This document shows, piece by piece, positions 1 to 7,991 of a stretch of 56,883 nt of DNA. Positions within the stretch are counted from its first letter, which is position 1, and each line of letters opens with the position of its first letter. The position numbers and the translations under genes were made by a program. This DNA is from Candidatus Eiseniibacteriota bacterium (GTDB lineage: Bacteria; Eisenbacteria; RBG-16-71-46). The DNA lies in NCBI GenBank assembly GCA_005893225.1, contig VBOT01000052.1, positions 1-56,883 of the forward strand, in the 5' to 3' direction. The notes beneath the pieces were generated by a model, which had not been told where the DNA came from, did no database searches, and saw only the letters and a list, made by a program, of their open reading frames with translations.

Positions 1-1
1 C

Positions 2-124
2 CTGCTGGCCGCGCGCGGGCGCCAGCGCGCCCTCGAGTTCGCATGGCCCCGTGTCACGCAGCGGATCGAGGCGCTGTACCGGGAGGTCGTGGCGCGACGG
101 GGCGCCATCCACAGCGCGGCCTAG
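2..124 (+). CDS. Glycosyltransferase family 4, C-terminal end (partial)
   Basis: Only the last 40 codons are inside the window, read in frame 2 and ending in TAG at 122-124. The peptide contains ALEFAWPRVTQRIEALYREV, which resembles the C-terminal helix of family 4 (GT-B) glycosyltransferases, where a W..V..RIE.LY pattern closes the protein. The catalytic part lies upstream of the window, so donor and acceptor cannot be guessed. The MFS gene starts 20 bases downstream on the same strand, so the two may be co-transcribed. The family call rests on this short tail only. Confidence 0.5.
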   Translation: MLAARGRQRALEFAWPRVTQRIEALYREVVARRGAIHSAA

Positions 125-144
125 CCCGCCCAGCGGATCCAGGG

Positions 145-1395
145 ATGGGAGGCCGGGAGATCCCGCTGCTCCGCCAGCGCGACTTCCGGGCCCTGTTCAC
201 TGGCCAGCTCATCTCGATCCTGGGCGAGCGCTTCACCTACCTGGCGCTGGTCGGCCTGCTGGCCGAGCACACCTCGCACTTCCGCGATCCCAGGTCGTCG
301 CTCCTGCTCACGCTGCTCGCCAACGTCATGCTGGCCCCGGTGCTGCTGTTCGCGCCCTTCACCGGCCCCTGGCTCGACCGCACCAACCTCAAGCGCGTGA
401 TGGTCGCCTCCGACGCCCTGCGGTCCGTGATCGTGGTGCTGATCCCGATCCTCTACCTCGGCACCGGCAACACCGCCCCGGTGTTCGCGCTGGTCTTCGC
501 CCTCTTCACCTGCAACGTGCTCTTCCTGCCGGCCAAGAGCGCGCTCACCCCGGAGATCGTCCCGCCGGCGCAGCTACTGATGGCCAACGGCCTGCTCTCG
601 ATCGCGGGCGTGGTGGCGACCGCCGCCGGAGCGCTCTCGGGGGGCTGGCTCATCGACCACTGGGGATGGCGGACCGCCCTCTACCTGAACGGGGCGACCT
701 ACGGCGTCTCGGTGATCGCGCTGCTCCTGATCTCCTATCGCCCGCATCACGCCCTGGCACCGCCTCCCGGGATCTCGTGGCGGCGCTACTTCACCGAGGT
801 CGCGGAAGGCTGGGAGGTGGTGCGCCGCAACCGAGCGGTCGGGATCGCGCTCCTCTCGCTGGGCGCGGTGTGGGTCGGGGGAGGATTCCTCCACGTCGCC
901 GGCAACCAGCACATCCAGCGCTCGGCGAGCGCGCCCGGCATGGAGCGGCTCGGGCTCCTGATGTGCGCGCTGGGAGTCGGGAGCCTGATCGGCACCTGGT
1001 GGATCAACCACCGCGGCAAGAACGCGCCGCGAGCGGTCCTGCTCGGCGGGGGGCTGGTGCTCGCGGGTCTGGGGATCGTCGTGTTCGCGGTCTCGGCGCG
1101 ATTCGCGGTGTTCGCCGCGGCGGCGTTCGTGATCGGACTGGCCGCCGCCCCGGCGTTCATGCTGTCGGAGACGCTCCTGCAAGAGGGCACCGAGCCGCGC
1201 CAGCGGGGCCGGGTGTTCAGCGCGCGGGACTTCCTGATGCGGCTGGTGTTCTTCCTCGGCGTGACGACCGCCGGCTGGGCCAGCCGGTCCCTGGGCCTGC
1301 GCGCCACGCTCCTCATCTGCGCGGGGATCGTGACCGCGGCCGGAGCGCTGGCGCTCTGGTGGGGGCGGCGCGGGGCGGAGCCGCGGGTCGCGTGA
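145..1395 (+). CDS. MFS transporter (MFS_3 / EntS-like)
   Basis: A 416-residue polytopic inner-membrane protein with about twelve hydrophobic segments. The N-terminus (PLLRQRDFRALFTGQLIS) is typical of the major facilitator branch that includes the enterobactin exporter EntS and macrolide-efflux-like proteins. A motif-A-like loop, GPWLDRTNLKRVMVASD, follows the second or third helix. The ATG at 145 was chosen because homology begins there; an in-frame ATG at 43 would add 34 low-complexity residues that overlap the preceding glycosyltransferase tail. The substrate is unknown. It faces the minus-strand zinc-ribbon gene tail to tail, with only 24 bases between stops and no clear terminator. Confidence 0.85.
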   Translation: MGGREIPLLRQRDFRALFTGQLISILGERFTYLALVGLLAEHTSHFRDPRSSLLLTLLANVMLAPVLLFAPFTGPWLDRTNLKRVMVASDALRSVIVVLIPILYLGTGNTAPVFALVFALFTCNVLFLPAKSALTPEIVPPAQLLMANGLLSIAGVVATAAGALSGGWLIDHWGWRTALYLNGATYGVSVIALLLISYRPHHALAPPPGISWRRYFTEVAEGWEVVRRNRAVGIALLSLGAVWVGGGFLHVAGNQHIQRSASAPGMERLGLLMCALGVGSLIGTWWINHRGKNAPRAVLLGGGLVLAGLGIVVFAVSARFAVFAAAAFVIGLAAAPAFMLSETLLQEGTEPRQRGRVFSARDFLMRLVFFLGVTTAGWASRSLGLRATLLICAGIVTAAGALALWWGRRGAEPRVA

Positions 1396-1419
1396 GGGGC
1401 CCGCCCGGATTCTCGTTCT

Positions 1420-1836
1420 TCAGGCTCCCGTCTCGAGCTCGATGCCCCAGCGCCTTCTCAGCGCGCGGCGGAACACGCGCGCCTCCCCGCCCGGCCCCGC
1501 GCCGCGCTGGAACGCGTCGAACGCCTCGAGCAGCTCGGGGCCGCACTGCGAGAACAGCCTTCCTTGGGCGTTCGCCTGCCGGATCCGCGCGCCCCAGCGC
1601 TCCTCGAGCCGGTCCAGGATTCTCTCGGCCAGCTCGGCCGCGCTCCCTTCCAGCCGGACCTCGAAGCGCTGGCCGCAGCCGGGACAGCGCACCTTGGCCC
1701 CCCAGGGCCCAAGCAGCCCTCCGGGAAGGAGATAGCGGGCCCCGCAGGCCGGGCAGGAGACCTCCATTCCCGGGCCGGCCCACCCGGGCCTCGCCCTGGC
1801 CCCGCCACCTCCGCCCTCGTGGCCCCATTCCTCCAT
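1420..1836 (-). CDS. Zinc-ribbon (MJ0042-like) protein coupled to recG
   Basis: A small protein whose family-like part begins MEVSCPACGARYLLPGG and continues with a second CPGCGQRF pair. This two-CxxC arrangement is the MJ0042-type zinc finger. A charged, probably helical C-terminal half of about 80 residues with no recognised domain follows. The start is uncertain. ATG at 1848 overlaps the recG stop as ATGA. ATG at 1836 has GAGG six bases upstream and is used here (138 aa). ATG at 1767 begins exactly at the conserved zinc ribbon (115 aa). Tight linkage to recG suggests co-expression but gives no function. Confidence 0.7.
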   Translation of the reverse strand: MEEWGHEGGGGGARARPGWAGPGMEVSCPACGARYLLPGGLLGPWGAKVRCPGCGQRFEVRLEGSAAELAERILDRLEERWGARIRQANAQGRLFSQCGPELLEAFDAFQRGAGPGGEARVFRRALRRRWGIELETGA

Positions 1837-1844
1837 GCGGGTCC

Positions 1845-3962
1845 TCATCCGGCCAGCGCCAGCTCGAGGGCATCGCGATAGCTCGCGAGCAGCGCCGCCT
1901 TGAGCGCGGCGTGCTCCTCCTTCATCAGCCACGGGTCGGCGGCCACCACGCCCGCCGCCGCCCGCTGCGTCTCCTCCAGCAGCGCCTCGTCGCGGGCGAG
2001 GTCCGCGAGCTTGAGCCGCGGCAGCCCGCTCTGGCGGGTTCCCCACAGCTCGCCCGGACCGCGCATCCGGAGATCCGCCTCGGCGATCTCGAATCCGTTC
2101 TCGGTGCGGGAGAGTACCGACAGCCGCTCCAGCGCGCGTCCCCCGGTTCCGGGGCTCGGGACCAGCACGCACACCGAGCGATGCGCTCCGCGCCCCACCC
2201 GCCCGCGAAGCTGGTGAAGCTGGGTGAGCCCGAAGCGCTCGGCGCTCTCGACCACCATGAGCGTGGCGTTCGGGACGTCGACCCCGACCTCCACCACGGT
2301 GGTGGTGACGAGCGCCTGCACCCGGCCGGCGGCGAAGGCCTCCATCGCCGCCTGCTTGGAAGCCGCGTCCATCCGGCCGTGGAGCAGCCCCAAGGTGTGG
2401 GGCTCGAGCAGCGGGTGGCTCGCGAGCCGCCGGTGCTCCGCCTCGGCGGCGCGCTGGGTACCGCTCGCCGCTTCCTCGATCACCGGGAGGACCACGAAGG
2501 CTTGGCGTCCGGCGGCGAGCTCCTTCGCCATGAACTCCAGCACCTGCGGGAGCTTCTCCTCTCCCGCCACCCGGGTGACCAGCCGCCCGCGCCCGGCCGG
2601 GCGCGTGGTGATGCGGCTCACGTCGAGGTCCCCGTAGAAGGCGAGCGTGAGCGTACGCGGGATGGGCGTGGCGGTCAGCACCAGAACGTCCGGGATCACG
2701 GCCTTCTGGGCCAGGAGGGCGCGCTGGCGAACGCCGAAACGGTGCTGCTCGTCGACGATCGCGAGCCCGAGGCGCGGGAGCTTCACCTTCTCCCAGATCA
2801 GCGCGTGGGTGCCGACCACGAGCAGAGGCTCGCCGCCCTCGAGCCGCTCGCCCAGCCGCCGTCGCTCCTTGGCCGGCGTCCCGCCGGTGAGGGACGCGAT
2901 CTCGATCCCCACCGGCCCGGCCAGGCTCGCCAGGGTCGCGGCGTGCTGCCGCGCCAGGATCTCGGTCGGAGCCATGAACGCCACCTGATGGCCGGCCTCG
3001 ATCACGTGGAGCGCGGCGAGGAACGCCACCACCGTCTTGCCGCTCCCGACGTCGCCGAGCAGCAGCCGCTGCATCGGGCGCTCGCGCCCGAGGTCGGCGA
3101 CGATCTCCCCGAGCGCCCGCTCCTGGTCGGGCGTGAGCGAGAACGGCAGGGCGGAAAGGGCGCGGCGAGCGAGCTCTCCCGGTCCGGCGGTCGAGAGCCC
3201 GCGGCCTTGCTCGCTCAGGAGCCGGCGCCTCAGCGCCAGCACGCTCTGCAGCAGGAACAGCTCCTCGAACGCGAGCCGGCGCCGCGCCCGGGCCAGCGAC
3301 TCGTCGCTGTCGGGGAAGTGGATCTGCTCGAGGCTCGGGGCCAGGGGCAAGAGGGCGTGGGCCGCGACCACCTCGGCGGGGAGCGGATCGGGGATTCGAT
3401 CCGCGACGCGATCCAGCGCGCTCCGCACCGCGCGGCGCATCGATCGGGCGGTCAGCCCCTTGGTGAGCGAGTGGACGGGGACCAGCCGCCCGACGTGAAG
3501 CAGCTCCTCCACGTCGCCCTCCACGACCTCGAACATCGGGTTGAGCATGCGCCGCTCCGGCGGATCGAGCTCGCCGCTCACCACCACCCGGACCCCGCGC
3601 CGCAGCGTGCGCGCCAGGAACGGCTGGCCGAAGAAGTAGCACGGGAGCGTTCCGCTCGCGTCGGCGATCGAGACCACGAAGTCGGTGCGCCCTCCGCGGG
3701 TCCTGAGCGCCGCGGCGTGGCGCACCACGCCCGTCACCGTCATGAGCTCGCCGGGGGCGAGCTCGGAGACCTGCACGAAGCGCCGGGCGTCGAGATAGGC
3801 GCGCGGATAGTGGCGCACCAGGTGCTCGAGGGTGGAAAGCCCGAGCCGCTCGAACAGGCGCGCGCGCGCTGGGCCCACGCCGGGCAGGAACTGGAGGCGC
3901 GACGAAGGATCGACCCGCGGCGAGGGGACGTAGGACGCTCGGGATCGCTCGAGGGGCATCAT
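1845..3962 (-). CDS. recG: ATP-dependent DNA helicase RecG
   Basis: A superfamily 2 helicase that remodels stalled forks and branched DNA. With the start at 3962 the protein has 705 residues, close to the usual 680-700. The N-terminal wedge/OB domain begins with a helix-hairpin-like segment (LQFLPGVGPARARLFERLGL). Walker A is GDVGSGKT at about residues 303-310, the DEQH box at about 404-407, and ATPIPRTL follows. The C-terminal helicase domain has ESAERFGLTQLHQLRGRVGR, diagnostic for RecG. The ATG at 3962 is followed by a second ATG at 3959; an upstream start at 4028 would add Arg-rich, non-conserved residues. It overlaps the zinc-ribbon gene downstream. Confidence 0.95.
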   Translation of the reverse strand: MMPLERSRASYVPSPRVDPSSRLQFLPGVGPARARLFERLGLSTLEHLVRHYPRAYLDARRFVQVSELAPGELMTVTGVVRHAAALRTRGGRTDFVVSIADASGTLPCYFFGQPFLARTLRRGVRVVVSGELDPPERRMLNPMFEVVEGDVEELLHVGRLVPVHSLTKGLTARSMRRAVRSALDRVADRIPDPLPAEVVAAHALLPLAPSLEQIHFPDSDESLARARRRLAFEELFLLQSVLALRRRLLSEQGRGLSTAGPGELARRALSALPFSLTPDQERALGEIVADLGRERPMQRLLLGDVGSGKTVVAFLAALHVIEAGHQVAFMAPTEILARQHAATLASLAGPVGIEIASLTGGTPAKERRRLGERLEGGEPLLVVGTHALIWEKVKLPRLGLAIVDEQHRFGVRQRALLAQKAVIPDVLVLTATPIPRTLTLAFYGDLDVSRITTRPAGRGRLVTRVAGEEKLPQVLEFMAKELAAGRQAFVVLPVIEEAASGTQRAAEAEHRRLASHPLLEPHTLGLLHGRMDAASKQAAMEAFAAGRVQALVTTTVVEVGVDVPNATLMVVESAERFGLTQLHQLRGRVGRGAHRSVCVLVPSPGTGGRALERLSVLSRTENGFEIAEADLRMRGPGELWGTRQSGLPRLKLADLARDEALLEETQRAAAGVVAADPWLMKEEHAALKAALLASYRDALELALAG

Positions 3963-4172
3963 GGGCCGCCGGCCTCCCCGCGCCTCGGAGGATCTCCGGA
4001 GAGCCGGGCGAGGACGCGGAACAAGCACCTTCGGAAGCCGTTGCCGATCGGGTCGCCGCTCATGTCGGGTTTACAATCGCCGCCGCCGCTGGTAGTGTCC
4101 AACGTCTTTTTCCGGACCCTATACCGTGGCGCTCGCGGGCCGGAGCGCCTTTTCGAGACCAGGAGGTGGCGC
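3963..4172. promoter_or_regulatory. Divergent intergenic region, recG / rpmB
   Basis: About 210 bases separate the divergent starts of recG (minus) and rpmB (plus), so promoters for both should lie here. On plus a TACAAT hexamer at 4072-4077 looks like a -10 box, but no good -35 is found 16-18 bases upstream. CTATACC near 4119-4125 is a second weak candidate. An AGGAGG ribosome-binding site for rpmB is at 4161-4166. No convincing minus-strand promoter for recG was seen. Confidence 0.3.
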
Positions 4173-4391
4173 TTGGCTCAGCGATGCGAGATCTGCGGCA
4201 AGGGAACCATGTCGGGGCACAACGTGAGCCACGCTCACAACCTGAGCAAGCGGGTCTGGAACCCGAACCTCCAGCGGGTTCGCGCCCTGAGCGGCGGAGT
4301 GGTGCGCACCCTGTTCGCGTGCACGCGCTGCCTCAGGTCGGGCAGGGTGGCCAAGGCCGTGCGCGGCAGGCGAAGCCTCCCCGCCGCCTAG
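4173..4391 (+). CDS. rpmB: 50S ribosomal protein L28
   Basis: A 72-residue large-subunit ribosomal protein. The sequence begins (M)AQRCEICGKGTMSGHNVSH, the typical L28 N-terminus, and has a second cysteine pair, CTRC, at residues 50-53. The two CxxC pairs make this the zinc-binding (C+) form. No ATG is available; TTG at 4173 is chosen because AGGAGG ends six bases before it and homology begins there. It is an isolated plus-strand gene converging on ftsZ. The GTG at 4166, in another frame, gives no L28-like product. Confidence 0.93.
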   Translation: MAQRCEICGKGTMSGHNVSHAHNLSKRVWNPNLQRVRALSGGVVRTLFACTRCLRSGRVAKAVRGRRSLPAA

Positions 4392-4396
4392 CCCGG

Positions 4397-4445
4397 GACG
4401 AAGCGGGGCCCGCGGTCGAACCGCCGGGAGCCCCGCCTTCGCGTC
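4397..4445. terminator. Bidirectional terminator between rpmB and ftsZ
   Basis: The 55-base gap between the convergent stops of rpmB and ftsZ holds an imperfect inverted repeat. GACGAAGCGGGGC at 4397-4409 pairs with GCCCCGCCTTCGCGTC at 4430-4445, with small bulges. No run of T follows on either side, so it is at best a GC-rich terminator lacking a U-tract. Its position makes a role in ending both transcripts plausible. Confidence 0.45.
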
Positions 4446-4446
4446 C

Positions 4447-5607
4447 TCAGTCCACCTGCTTCCGCAGGAAGGTGGGCACCTCCAACGACTCGCTGCCCCG
4501 GCCCCAGTTCTTGCCGCGGCCGTCCTCGGCCCGCTTCCACGGGTGCAGGCGCCGGTAGTCTCCCTGCTGCTCCTCGGCCTGAGGCGGCTGGGGGGCATGG
4601 GGCGCCTGGGCGCGCGCCCTGTCGATCAGCCGCAGCCGGGGCTCCGCGGCCCCGAACCCGGTCGCGACCACGGTGATGATGATCTCGCCGTCCAGGTTGG
4701 GGTCGATCACCGCGCCGAAGATCACGTTCGCGTCCTCGCCGGCCGCCGCCACCACCACGCCCGAGGCCTCGTTCACCTCGTGCAGCGTGAGGTCGCGCCC
4801 GCCGGTGATGTTGACCAGCACACCCTCGGCGCCGGCGATCGAGACATCCTCGAGCAGCGGGCTCGACACCGCCGCCTGCGCGGCCTCGACGGCGCGGTTC
4901 GGGCCCGACGAGCGACCCGTCCCCATGAGCGCGTTGCCGCGATTGGACATCACCGCCTTGACGTCGGCGAAGTCGAGATTGACGAGCCCCGGCACGGTGA
5001 CCAGGTCGGAGATACCCTTCGTGGCCTTGAGCAGCACCTCGTCGCACACGCTGAACGCGTCGGTGAGGGGCGTCCCCTTGTCCACCACCGCCAGCAGCCG
5101 CTCGTTGGGGATCACGATCAGGGTGTCGACCTCGGCCCTCAGCTCGCTCAGGCCCTCCTCGGCCTGCCGCATCCGCCGCCGGCCCTCGAACAGGAACGGC
5201 TTGGTCACGACCGCGACCGTGAGCGCCCCCGACTGCTTGGCGAGCCGCGCCACCACCGGAGCGGCGCCGGTCCCGGTGCCGCCTCCCATCCCCGCGGTGA
5301 TGAACACCATGTCGCTCTCGGCCAGCGCGTCGGCGATCAGCTGCTCGTCTTCCTCCGCGGCGCGGCGGCCCTGGGTGGGATCCCCGCCCGAGCCCAGCCC
5401 GCGCGTCGCGGTCGGGCCTATCTGGATGCGGCAAGGCGCGAGCGACTGGTTCAGCGCCTGCATGTCGGTATTGGCGGAGATGAACTCCACCCCCCGCAGT
5501 CCGGCGCCGATCATGCGGTTCACCGCGTTCCCCCCGGCGCCTCCCACGCCGATTACCTTGAGACGCGCGGACACCGTGCTGTCGATCTCCAATTCGAAGC
5601 TCATCAT
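4447..5607 (-). CDS. ftsZ: Cell division protein FtsZ
   Basis: Tubulin-like GTPase that forms the cytokinetic Z ring. The 386-residue protein has the N-terminal nucleotide fold ([15 protein letters not shown]), the signature GGGTGTG at residues 108-114, the T7 synergy loop NLDFADV at 210-216, a variable Pro/Gln-rich linker, and a conserved C-terminal peptide ([10 protein letters not shown]) that in other bacteria binds FtsA and further partners. GGAG seven bases before the ATG at 5607 supports this start; a second ATG follows at 5604. It is the last gene of the dcw cluster, 72 bases after ftsA. Confidence 0.97.
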   Translation of the reverse strand: MMSFELEIDSTVSARLKVIGVGGAGGNAVNRMIGAGLRGVEFISANTDMQALNQSLAPCRIQIGPTATRGLGSGGDPTQGRRAAEEDEQLIADALAESDMVFITAGMGGGTGTGAAPVVARLAKQSGALTVAVVTKPFLFEGRRRMRQAEEGLSELRAEVDTLIVIPNERLLAVVDKGTPLTDAFSVCDEVLLKATKGISDLVTVPGLVNLDFADVKAVMSNRGNALMGTGRSSGPNRAVEAAQAAVSSPLLEDVSIAGAEGVLVNITGGRDLTLHEVNEASGVVVAAAGEDANVIFGAVIDPNLDGEIIITVVATGFGAAEPRLRLIDRARAQAPHAPQPPQAEEQQGDYRRLHPWKRAEDGRGKNWGRGSESLEVPTFLRKQVD

Positions 5608-5679
5608 GGCACCACTCCTTGTGCCCGCCCCGGGGCTCCCGCGGCGGTCGATCCGCCGGGGTGACGCCGGGCTGAGGCG

Positions 5680-6915
5680 CTAGAACAGCTCACTGAACCA
5701 GCGGCGCAGGTCGAAGGCCCCCCACCGCTCTCCCTGGATGCGCCGCTCGCGGCCCGCGGCCTCGCCGCTCTCGCCGTGGGCGGCGTGCAGCACGAGGCCC
5801 ACGCCGGTGGAGAAGCGCGGGTCCGCGATGTTCGCGGCCAGCCCTCCGAGCCCCTGCGGGACCCCGAGGCGCACCGGCATCTCGAACACCCGCTCGGCCA
5901 GCTCGGTCAGGCCCGGCATGAGCGAGGTGCCTCCGGTCAGCACCACCCCGCCTCCCAGCAGCTCGGCGAAGTGGTTCTTCCTCACTTCCTTGTTGGCCAG
6001 CGAGAAGATCTCCTCCATCCGCGGCTCGATCATCGAGGCCAGCACGTGCCGCGAGATCTCGCGATCGGCGCGGCCCCCCACCCCCGAGACCGCGATGGTC
6101 TCGCCCGATCCGACCAGGGAGGCGACCGCGCAGCCGTGTTGGATCTTGATCGCCTCCGCCTTGTCGATCGGCGTGCGAAGCCCGATCGCGATGTCGTTGG
6201 TGACGTTCGAGCCGCCGAAGGGGACGATCGCGGTGTGGCGGATCGAGCCCTCGAAGAACACCGCCACGTCGGTGGTGCCCCCGCCGGCGTCGAGCAGCAC
6301 CACGCCCAGGTCGCGCTCGTCGCGACCCAGCACCGCGTGACTCGAGGCGAGCGGCTCGAGCACCAGGTCGTAGACCCTGAGGCCGGCGCGCTGGATGGAG
6401 CGGCAGATGTTCTTCGCCGAGGCCACCGCCCCGGTGATGATGTGGACCTCGGCCTCGAGGCGCACGCCGCTCATCCCGATCGGGTCCTTGATGCCGTCCT
6501 GGTCGTCGACAATGAACTCCTGCGGGATCACGTGGATGATCTCCCGGTCCATCGGGATCGCCACCGCCTTGGCCGCCTCCACCACCCGCTCCACGTCCGC
6601 GGCGCCGATCTCGTTGTCCTTGCGCGAGACAGCGATCACGCCGCGGCTGTTGATGCTGCGGATATGGTCGCCGGCGATCCCGGCGTGGACGCCGCGCACC
6701 GGGATCCCCGCCATGCGCTCGGCCTCGGCGACGGCGCGCTGGATGCTGTGCACCGTTTTCTCGAGGTCGACCACCACCCCGCGTCTCAATCCCTCGCTCG
6801 GCGCGTTGCCGATCCCGACCACCCGCAGCTCGCCGCCGTTCATGTCGGCGACCACGCACGAGATCTTGGTCGTGCCGATGTCCAGACCTACGAACGTCCT
6901 GCCTGCCTGTGCCAT
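5680..6915 (-). CDS. ftsA: Cell division protein FtsA
   Basis: Actin-like ATPase that tethers FtsZ to the inner membrane and recruits late division proteins. The 411-residue product begins TFVGLDIGTTKISCVVADMN (phosphate 1 motif), includes LLDAGGGTTDVAVF (phosphate 2) and GGVVLTGGTSLMPGL (adenosine motif). It ends in a short amphipathic segment, LRRWFSELF, typical of the FtsA membrane-targeting helix. GGGAG is about six bases before the ATG at 6915; a TTG immediately upstream (6918) is less likely. It lies between ftsQ (103-base gap) and ftsZ, the usual order. Confidence 0.96.
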   Translation of the reverse strand: MAQAGRTFVGLDIGTTKISCVVADMNGGELRVVGIGNAPSEGLRRGVVVDLEKTVHSIQRAVAEAERMAGIPVRGVHAGIAGDHIRSINSRGVIAVSRKDNEIGAADVERVVEAAKAVAIPMDREIIHVIPQEFIVDDQDGIKDPIGMSGVRLEAEVHIITGAVASAKNICRSIQRAGLRVYDLVLEPLASSHAVLGRDERDLGVVLLDAGGGTTDVAVFFEGSIRHTAIVPFGGSNVTNDIAIGLRTPIDKAEAIKIQHGCAVASLVGSGETIAVSGVGGRADREISRHVLASMIEPRMEEIFSLANKEVRKNHFAELLGGGVVLTGGTSLMPGLTELAERVFEMPVRLGVPQGLGGLAANIADPRFSTGVGLVLHAAHGESGEAAGRERRIQGERWGAFDLRRWFSELF

Positions 6916-7021
6916 CAACTTCTCCCGGGTGGGGGCCTCATGCTCGAATCAAGTCTCGTTTCGGGGCGGGGTACTCGCCGAAGGCGGGTCCGGCCGCCGG
7001 AAATCCGTTGCGCGGATCGCA

Positions 7022-7927
7022 TCATGGATCGTGCTGAGGCTCCGGGGCGGCCTGCGCGCCGGCCGCGACCGCTCCGCTCTCTCCGGCTCGAGGAACCGGG
7101 CCCGGCGGGGCCGCGGCCCGCTCGTCCGGCTCCACCGGCCGCACGATCACTTGGTCGGCGAACCTCAGATCGATCTCCCGCGCCGCGGTTCCGCGCAGGA
7201 CCAGGTCGGCCAGCACGGCCCGCAGGGCGGAGAGCCGGCGGCTCCCCGGCGGCCAAGCCGGAGCCAGCACGCGGGTGCCGCTCATCCACGTCAGCGCGGT
7301 GACCCGCGCGTCGGACACGTCGATCTCCGACACCTGCCCGCCGAGCTGGAGGTCGCTCGCGGAGAGCGCCTGCACCCAGCCGAGGCCGCGCCGCGCCTCG
7401 GCGGTGGACACCCGCGCGCCGTCCGGGACCCCCTCGAAGCTCACGCCCGAGAGCATGGGGACGTCCGCCACCACTCCCTCCGCGAGCGGCCGCAGCATGA
7501 CCCCGGCCGAGTCGAGCTCCCAGGGCGAACCGTGGCGCACCAGCAGGACCGGGGCGCGCTCGACCACGCGCACGCGGATCCCGCGCGGCCATTCTCGCCT
7601 CACCTCGGCTCGCTCGATCCGGGAATCGGCGAGCAGCCTCTGGCGGGCGCGCGCGCAGTCGACGGAGAACAGATCCTGACCGGGCTGGATGCCCGCGATG
7701 CCGCGCACCCGCACCGCGTCGAGGGTGCGGAGCCCTTCGACCCGCACGCCCTCGACCACCGCCACCTTGCGCCGGAGCCCCTCCCACGGCAGGTGGGCGA
7801 ACAGCGCGATCCCGAGCGCCACCAAGGCCACGCGCAGGGCCCGGCGCCCGCGCCGCGGGCGGGGAGCGGGAGCCTCGCGCCTCAGGGCGCGCCCCTGGTA
7901 GAAGGTCACGGGCGACGCCCCGAGCAC
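7022..7927 (-). CDS. ftsQ: Cell division protein FtsQ (DivIB)
   Basis: A bitopic membrane protein of 301 residues. A basic N-terminal cytoplasmic stretch is followed by one transmembrane helix near residues 30-48 and a periplasmic POTRA domain (KVAVVEGVRVEGLRTLDAVR through about residue 130). A beta domain and a Pro/Ala-rich tail follow. FtsQ links early and late divisome proteins through FtsB and FtsL. The GTG at 7927 is preceded by GAGGAG about 16 bases upstream, so the exact start is uncertain; GTG at the VTFYQ segment is an alternative. It directly follows murC, with no murB or ddl between. Confidence 0.88.
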   Translation of the reverse strand: MLGASPVTFYQGRALRREAPAPRPRRGRRALRVALVALGIALFAHLPWEGLRRKVAVVEGVRVEGLRTLDAVRVRGIAGIQPGQDLFSVDCARARQRLLADSRIERAEVRREWPRGIRVRVVERAPVLLVRHGSPWELDSAGVMLRPLAEGVVADVPMLSGVSFEGVPDGARVSTAEARRGLGWVQALSASDLQLGGQVSEIDVSDARVTALTWMSGTRVLAPAWPPGSRRLSALRAVLADLVLRGTAAREIDLRFADQVIVRPVEPDERAAAPPGPVPRAGESGAVAAGAQAAPEPQHDP

Positions 7928-7991
7928 CGCGCCGGCCGCGCTCCGCTCCTCGCCGCTCGCGATCGGGCCGGCGTTCCCGGGCGGGGGCGCA

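Noticed and set aside
43-144. Longer MFS start at ATG 43
   Set aside because: The extra 34 residues are non-hydrophobic and overlap the glycosyltransferase reading frame; MFS similarity begins at 145.
51-4391. A 1446-codon open frame on plus spanning the MFS gene, recG and rpmB
   Set aside because: Arg/Pro/Gly/Ala-rich translation without domains; it is antisense to recG and arises from the scarcity of stops in GC-rich DNA. Only its last 72 codons (rpmB) are real.
4166-4558. A 130-codon plus frame starting at GTG 4166
   Set aside because: It overlaps rpmB in another frame and runs into the ftsZ 3' end; translation is low-complexity. The L28 frame from TTG 4173 has the motifs and fits the ribosome-binding site.
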